Below, in pieces: positions 59,558 through 64,000 of a DNA stretch of 64,000 nucleotides (within the stretch, counting starts at the first letter, position 1; each line of letters begins with the position of its first letter). A program made the position numbers and the translations under genes. This DNA is from Pseudoalteromonas amylolytica (GTDB taxonomy: Bacteria; Pseudomonadota; Gammaproteobacteria; Enterobacterales; Alteromonadaceae). The stretch spans positions 62,001-126,000 of the forward strand of contig NZ_MKJU01000026.1 of assembly GCF_001854605.1 (NCBI RefSeq), in the 5' to 3' direction. Below the pieces are notes generated by a model. It worked only from the letters and a program-made list of their open reading frames with translations. It did not search any database and was not told where the DNA came from.

Positions 59558-59702
59558 TCATCGCTCCAAATATTCAGTTTATCGGCCGATTCTAGCCTAT
59601 ATTTGCATGAGTTTAAATGCACAAAATACTGGTATTGCCGCTTTATTGCGTATATCCTGCAATATTATCAACAAAATTTCTTGACAGCAGAAAAGGCGCG
59701 TT

Positions 59703-61028
59703 ATGGTTCACGTGGTGTATAAGCTCCCTAAAAAACACAAACTGCTTATTATTGGTCTCATCTCCCTTATGTTGATTGTTGCTCTATGGCCTTCAGAAAA
59801 AGCAACAGCTTCCAAAGATCATGACAAAAAAGCATTAGAAGTCGGAAAGCGTTATGAGCTACCAGTAAAGGTTAGCGAAGTAACTGAGCAACTTACCGAG
59901 CTTAACTCCGCTGATGCGCCGATTAACACAAAGAAAGTAGAATATACCTACACTGATCATGAAGTTAAGTCAGGTGATAGCCTAGCTGTTATTTTTAAAA
60001 GAGCAGGCTTTTCAGCACAAACGCTCCATCAGGTTGTTAACACTAATGAAGAAACGCGCAAGCTGACTAAAATTCACCCAGGTGAAGTGTTAAGTTTTGC
60101 AACGGATGACAAAGGCCAGTTGGCGCAGCTTAAGTATGTACTGTCAAAAACAGACACCTTATTTGTTACCCTTAATGATGAAAGTCAGTACGAAACAGCC
60201 ATACAGAGCAAAGAAATTGAGACTATAGCGAAAGCTGCTGGCGGTGAGATAACCTCTAGCTTTTGGACCGCGGGTATTACATCGGGTCTTTCCGAGCGTC
60301 AGATCATGAATTTCGCTGAGATTTTTGGTTGGGACGTGGACTTTGCCAACGATATTAGAAAAGGTGATGAGTTTTCTATCATCTTCGAGTCGCACTTTGT
60401 GGATGGCGAAGAAATTGGCACAGGTAAAATCATTGCCGCAGAGTTCATCAACCAAGGTGAGCGCTACAGTGCAATACGCCATACCGACGGTAACTTCTAT
60501 ACCCCAGAAGGCCGTAGCATGAAAAAAGCTTTCCTACGTGCACCGGTTAACTTTAAGTATATCAGTTCAAGCTTTAATCCACGCCGTAAGCACCCTGTAA
60601 CAGGTCGAGTATCTGCACACCGAGGCATTGATTATGCCGCTCGCACAGGCACGCCGGTCGTCTCATCAGGCGATGGTAAAGTGATCAAGTCTGGCCGCAA
60701 CAACTTAAACGGTAACTACGTATTCATCGAACACGGTAATAAGTACATTACCAAATACCTACACTTAAACAAGCGTATGGTAAAAACTGGCCAAAAAGTT
60801 AAACAAGGTCAGAAAATTGGTACTGTGGGTGCTACGGGTCGTGTAACAGGTGCACATTTACACTATGAGTTTTTGGTAAACGGCGTTCACCGTAATCCAA
60901 AAACGGTCGAGCTACCAAAATCACAACCACTCCCTGCCGCTGAGATGGCCGCGTTTAAGCCCATTGCCAAAGAAATGCTAGCAAAGCTTGAGCGCAACAG
61001 AACACTACAACTGGCACTGCATAACTAA
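59703..61028 (+). CDS. mepM: M23 peptidoglycan endopeptidase, MepM-like
   Basis: The 441-residue membrane-anchored protein has an N-terminal segment (about residues 13-29), an OapA/LysM-like region (YTDHEVKSGDSLAVIFKRAG) and an M23 domain with zinc ligands in AHRGIDYAARTGTPV and GAHLHYEF. It cleaves peptide crosslinks to let the wall grow. Divergence from tyrS is conserved in related bacteria, though anmK does not follow here. Confidence 0.9.
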   Translation: MVHVVYKLPKKHKLLIIGLISLMLIVALWPSEKATASKDHDKKALEVGKRYELPVKVSEVTEQLTELNSADAPINTKKVEYTYTDHEVKSGDSLAVIFKRAGFSAQTLHQVVNTNEETRKLTKIHPGEVLSFATDDKGQLAQLKYVLSKTDTLFVTLNDESQYETAIQSKEIETIAKAAGGEITSSFWTAGITSGLSERQIMNFAEIFGWDVDFANDIRKGDEFSIIFESHFVDGEEIGTGKIIAAEFINQGERYSAIRHTDGNFYTPEGRSMKKAFLRAPVNFKYISSSFNPRRKHPVTGRVSAHRGIDYAARTGTPVVSSGDGKVIKSGRNNLNGNYVFIEHGNKYITKYLHLNKRMVKTGQKVKQGQKIGTVGATGRVTGAHLHYEFLVNGVHRNPKTVELPKSQPLPAAEMAAFKPIAKEMLAKLERNRTLQLALHN

Positions 61029-61045
61029 GCAGGGCTTCAATTGTC

Positions 61046-61072
61046 AAAAGGTCTCGATCGAGGCCTTTTTTA
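61046..61072 (+). terminator. Terminator after the M23 peptidase gene
   Basis: AAAAGGTCTCG pairs with CGAGGCCTTTT (one G-U) around AT, followed by T residues. Confidence 0.8.
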
Positions 61073-61232
61073 TTGCGCTTAGAAAGCGTCTGTAAGTTGA
61101 AGGAAGTTCAGTGTTATACGGCAGAATAACAAACGACTTTCTGATACGGAATGGGTCGCAAACTTTATACAAGCATAATCCTACCTCTGTTGATATATTA
61201 TGCATTTGCGCATTCAAAAGCAGGAAAACAAA

Positions 61233-61817
61233 ATGAGTGATAGTTGGGACGATTACGCAGAAGACTGGGACTCTAACGCAGGGGCTATAGAGTATTCACA
61301 AAAAGCATTTGATTCACTGTGTGAGTTTATAAATTTGGAAGGTTTGCGTGTGTTAGACTTTGGCTGTGGCACGGGGTTACTCACCGAGAAGGTAGCGCGT
61401 GTCGCTTCGTCGGTCGTTGCCGTTGATCCTTCGCCGAAGATGATTGACGTCTTAGAACATAAAAATATTCACAATGTAAACTCGCTAGCGTGTGAAATCT
61501 CCGTAGACTTAATCACTAGCCAGCCTATTTTTGAGCCACGTTTTGATCTCATTGTTGCCTCATCTGTATGTGCATTTTTACCGGATTATGAGCAAACCTT
61601 ATCCACACTTAAACTGCTTTTAAAAGACGGTGGGACATTTATTCAATGGGATTGGAAACGTAGCAACGAAGAAGATGATTTTGGTTTCACCAAAGAAATA
61701 ATAACCAATGCCTACGCCCATGTCGGTCTCTCACTTGTACGTGTTAGTGATGCGTTTTCACTGACAAGTGAAAAAGGTGAGGCACACGTACTTATGGGGG
61801 TTGCAAACAACGCGTAG
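61233..61817 (+). CDS. Class I SAM-dependent methyltransferase, substrate unknown
   Basis: A 194-residue protein with the SAM-binding VLDFGCGTGLLTEKVA, an acidic end of strand 2 (VVAVDPSPKMIDVL) and ASSVCAFLPDY after strand 4. ATG 61233 follows AGGA. The N-terminus SWDDYAEDWD resembles small-molecule or ubiquinone-type methyltransferases. It stands alone between terminators, so context gives no substrate. Confidence 0.8.
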   Translation: MSDSWDDYAEDWDSNAGAIEYSQKAFDSLCEFINLEGLRVLDFGCGTGLLTEKVARVASSVVAVDPSPKMIDVLEHKNIHNVNSLACEISVDLITSQPIFEPRFDLIVASSVCAFLPDYEQTLSTLKLLLKDGGTFIQWDWKRSNEEDDFGFTKEIITNAYAHVGLSLVRVSDAFSLTSEKGEAHVLMGVANNA

Positions 61818-61916
61818 CAGAGTCTACTAGCGCCAAGTAAAGCCCTCTGGGCGTGGTTAATCTTACACGTAGTTCTCTGAGTAGGACTTGATTAGCGATC
61901 ACAACAAAAAACCCAC

Positions 61917-61943
61917 AAAAAAGCCCGCGACTGCGGGCTTTTC
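61917..61943. terminator. Terminator between methyltransferase gene and mdh
   Basis: AAGCCCGC pairs with GCGGGCTT around GACT, with A and T runs on either side. Confidence 0.85.
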
Positions 61944-61958
61944 AATCACTTGCTAGGC

Positions 61959-62897
61959 TTACTTAGCCATGAAGTCAACACCCTCTTGGATGTCTTTGTT
62001 TAGTGTTTCAAGCATGTCTTCTTTCGCTTTTTGCTCGAAAGCGCTTAGCTCGCCGTAAGATAGGATTTCTTCAACACCGTTCTTACCAAGACGTACTGGG
62101 TGCGCGAAGTAAGGAGCGTCACCATTTTCAACCGCAACATAAGCGTAATCTACAACGTTGCTCTCGCCTTGTAAGCCTTTTACAAGTGAGAAACAAAAAC
62201 GTGCAGCTGCAGCGCCCATTGAAAGCGTCGCAGAACCGCCACCCGCTTTAGCGTTAACTACTTCAGTACCTGCATTTTGGATACGTGGCGTTAGTGCAGC
62301 AACTTCTTCATCAGTGAAGGTTACACCTTCAACCTGAGAAAGGAGAGGTAGGATAGTTGTACCTGAGTGACCACCGATAACTGGCACTTTTACTTCAGAT
62401 ACGTCAACACCTTTAAGCTCAGCAACAAATGCTTCTGAACGGATAACGTCAAGTGTCGTTACACCGAATACGCGTGAAGCATCATAAGTACCCGCTTTTT
62501 TGAATACTTCAGCAACGATTGGAACCGTGCCGTTAACTGGGTTTGTAATAACACCAACGAGTGCTTTAGGACAGTTTTTAACAATACCTTCAGCCAAAGT
62601 CTTGATGATACCTGCGTTTACGTTGAACAAGTCCGCACGGTCCATACCTGGCTTACGAGGCATACCCGCTGGGATAAGTACGATATCAGCGTCAACTAAC
62701 GCAGCGTCTAAATCATCAGCACCAAAACCTGCAACTTTTACTGCAGTTGGAATGTGAGAAAGGTCAACCGCTACACCAGGAACAACTGGTGCAACATCGT
62801 ATAGTGCTAGCTCAGAGCCTGCAGGCAAGCCATTTTTTAGTAAAAGCGATAAAGCTTGACCGATACCGCCAGCGGCACCTAATACAGCAACTTTCAT
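61959..62897 (-). CDS. mdh: Malate dehydrogenase
   Basis: A 312-residue NAD enzyme with [16 protein letters not shown] at the N-terminus, the substrate-binding arginines in [14 protein letters not shown] and the catalytic histidine in [15 protein letters not shown]. It interconverts malate and oxaloacetate. It diverges from argR, a conserved arrangement. Confidence 0.97.
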   Translation of the reverse strand: MKVAVLGAAGGIGQALSLLLKNGLPAGSELALYDVAPVVPGVAVDLSHIPTAVKVAGFGADDLDAALVDADIVLIPAGMPRKPGMDRADLFNVNAGIIKTLAEGIVKNCPKALVGVITNPVNGTVPIVAEVFKKAGTYDASRVFGVTTLDVIRSEAFVAELKGVDVSEVKVPVIGGHSGTTILPLLSQVEGVTFTDEEVAALTPRIQNAGTEVVNAKAGGGSATLSMGAAAARFCFSLVKGLQGESNVVDYAYVAVENGDAPYFAHPVRLGKNGVEEILSYGELSAFEQKAKEDMLETLNKDIQEGVDFMAK

Positions 62898-63151
62898 GTG
62901 AATTCTCCATAATTTGAAGGTGGAATTAAATGAGCTGTAAAGATAATGAAAAGCGCCGCTAAAGACAAATTAATCCGAGTTATTTTCATGATTTTTTCGA
63001 CTATAGTTGTAAAGCTTTTGGCACTTTGCCCTTTACGCATCGTTGTATACAATCTCAACAATGCCATCAAAGCATATTTCATTGTGAAAATTTGGGTAAC
63101 ACTGCAGTTTTGTGTAAAATCCCAAGACCGCTTTAGAAGAAATGAAACATT

Positions 63152-63619
63152 ATGCAACCACAAGAAAAGCAAGAAGCCTTGATTAAAGCCTTTAAGGCTC
63201 TATTAAAAGAAGAAAACTTCGGTTCCCAAGGCGAGATTGTCGACGCCTTAAAAGATCAAGGCTTTGATAATGTTAGCCAAAGTAAAGTATCTCGTATGCT
63301 GAGCAAATTTGGTGCGGTGCGCACACGCAATGCTAAACAAGAAATGGTTTACTGTTTGCCCGCTGAAATGGGCGTTCCAACCGCGAAAAGCCCTTTACGT
63401 CAATTAGTTATTGATATCATGCATAATGAAATGATGATCATCATTCGCACCAGTCCGGGTGCTGCACAGCTAATCGCACGACTACTTGACTCTTTAGGCA
63501 CAGCAGATGGCGTGCTGGGCACCATAGCCGGTGATGATACGATTTTTATCGCTCCGGCCAAAATATCTGAAATAGATGAAACGCTAGACCGTGTAAAAAC
63601 GCTTTTTGATAACGTTTAG
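63152..63619 (+). CDS. argR: Arginine repressor ArgR
   Basis: The 155-residue protein has an N-terminal winged helix ([33 protein letters not shown]) and a C-terminal arginine-binding hexamerisation domain ([24 protein letters not shown]). It represses arginine biosynthesis genes. No clear ARG box was found in the 254-base gap to mdh. Confidence 0.96.
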   Translation: MQPQEKQEALIKAFKALLKEENFGSQGEIVDALKDQGFDNVSQSKVSRMLSKFGAVRTRNAKQEMVYCLPAEMGVPTAKSPLRQLVIDIMHNEMMIIIRTSPGAAQLIARLLDSLGTADGVLGTIAGDDTIFIAPAKISEIDETLDRVKTLFDNV

Positions 63620-63628
63620 TCACCATAG

Positions 63629-63653
63629 AAAAGCTGTGATTATCACAGCTTTT
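63629..63653. terminator. Bidirectional terminator between argR and peroxidase gene
   Basis: AAAAGCTGTGA pairs with TCACAGCTTTT around TTA and overlaps the stop of the convergent gene. Confidence 0.85.
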
Positions 63654-64000
63654 ACTGTTCACAAAGCTTAGCCATATCAGTCAAAAATTGAATAGACGGC
63701 GCAAAAAAAGCCGCCCCCATATCCGCTTGGCTGTAATCCAATAATGGATCATAACACTGCGGATTGCCTAGCCTAGACGTTAAAATTTGCTCAAACCCAT
63801 TCCCATTGCCTGAGCAACTGAGCCATAAACTCCCCTGCTCAAACACATCACCAAACGGCATACTTTGGTCAAGTACCAACGCCAGTCCATTATCATCTTT
63901 GAGCTCAGTTAAGGTTGCATGACTATCTGGCTGTTTAGGCTCCAGCAGGGTATTATCAAGGCGTGTACGCCCCATTAACTGCTCTTGTTCATCAAGTGGT
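63652..64000 (-). CDS. DyP-type peroxidase, C-terminal part (cut by window end)
   Basis: The frame is open to the right edge, so the gene is partial and the ATG at 63975 is internal. The visible 116 residues match the end of YfeX-like dye-decolourising peroxidases: EQEQLMGRTRLDN, QPDSHATL with a probable haem-ligand histidine, MPFGDV, and LGNPQCYDPLLDYSQADMGAAFFAP. The family uses haem and peroxide to oxidise varied substrates. The GxxDG motif lies outside the window. Confidence 0.85.
   Translation of the reverse strand, partial: PLDEQEQLMGRTRLDNTLLEPKQPDSHATLTELKDDNGLALVLDQSMPFGDVFEQGSLWLSCSGNGNGFEQILTSRLGNPQCYDPLLDYSQADMGAAFFAPSIQFLTDMAKLCEQ

Noticed and set aside
62898..63151. ARG boxes between mdh and argR
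   Set aside because: I found no sequence close to the ARG-box consensus; TTTCATTGTGAAAA is symmetrical but does not fit.

Overview
The window looks like a chromosomal segment of a marine gammaproteobacterium of the Alteromonadales, most likely Pseudoalteromonas or a close relative. I infer this from gene order and protein character: ygfB-pepP-ubiH-ubiI next to gcvTHP, rplU-rpmA-obgE divergent from ispB, mutY-yggX divergent from trmB, tyrS divergent from an M23 peptidase gene, and mdh divergent from argR. Several large TonB-dependent receptors and moderately AT-rich DNA fit as well. Both window edges cut a haem peroxidase gene: katG on the left (C-terminal part) and a DyP-type peroxidase on the right (C-terminal part).

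The left half (about 1-30,100) is accessory and mostly faces the cell surface. It holds a secreted protein with RTX-type repeats, an EamA transporter, and a secreted metzincin protease whose leader carries a cyclic-di-GMP-I (GEMM-I) riboswitch. Next comes a two-gene locus that looks like a RiPP: a 70-residue precursor-like peptide ending in two FxLD units, and a radical SAM/SPASM maturase. A TonB-receptor cassette follows, with two related receptors, a Sel1-repeat/TonB-C fusion and a membrane-bound winged-helix/beta-propeller regulator. After that are a SatD-like/DUF3307 pair behind a perfect 13-bp inverted repeat, a third TonB receptor, and an alternate-type chaperone-usher pilus locus with two near-duplicate major subunits. 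A REP-associated tyrosine transposase (RAYT) with six REP-like palindromes closes this half.

The right half (about 30,100-64,000) is mainly housekeeping. It contains the glycine cleavage genes gcvT-gcvH-gcvP, preceded by a degenerate GcvT-like half-protein and a divergent LysR gene. It continues with ubiquinone hydroxylases and PepP/YgfB, a clear 6S RNA gene, folA, obgE-rpmA-rplU, ispB, yggX-mutY, trmB and rsmC. A histidine kinase overlapping a YfiR-like gene comes next, then convergent arcA and arcB. The remainder is folE2, a DUF2726 gene, mtnN with a CbiB-like membrane protein, tyrS, an M23 peptidase, a small methyltransferase, mdh and argR.

The most promising candidates for something undescribed are the radical SAM/FxLD-peptide locus (6,445-7,850), the kinase-YfiR pair beside arcAB, the riboswitch-controlled metzincin, the TonB receptor cassette with its unusual regulator and TonB fusion, and the GcvT-like half-protein at the gcv locus. 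No tRNA, rRNA, CRISPR array, prophage or classical insertion sequence was recognised by eye. All family assignments come from reading the sequences, without database searches.
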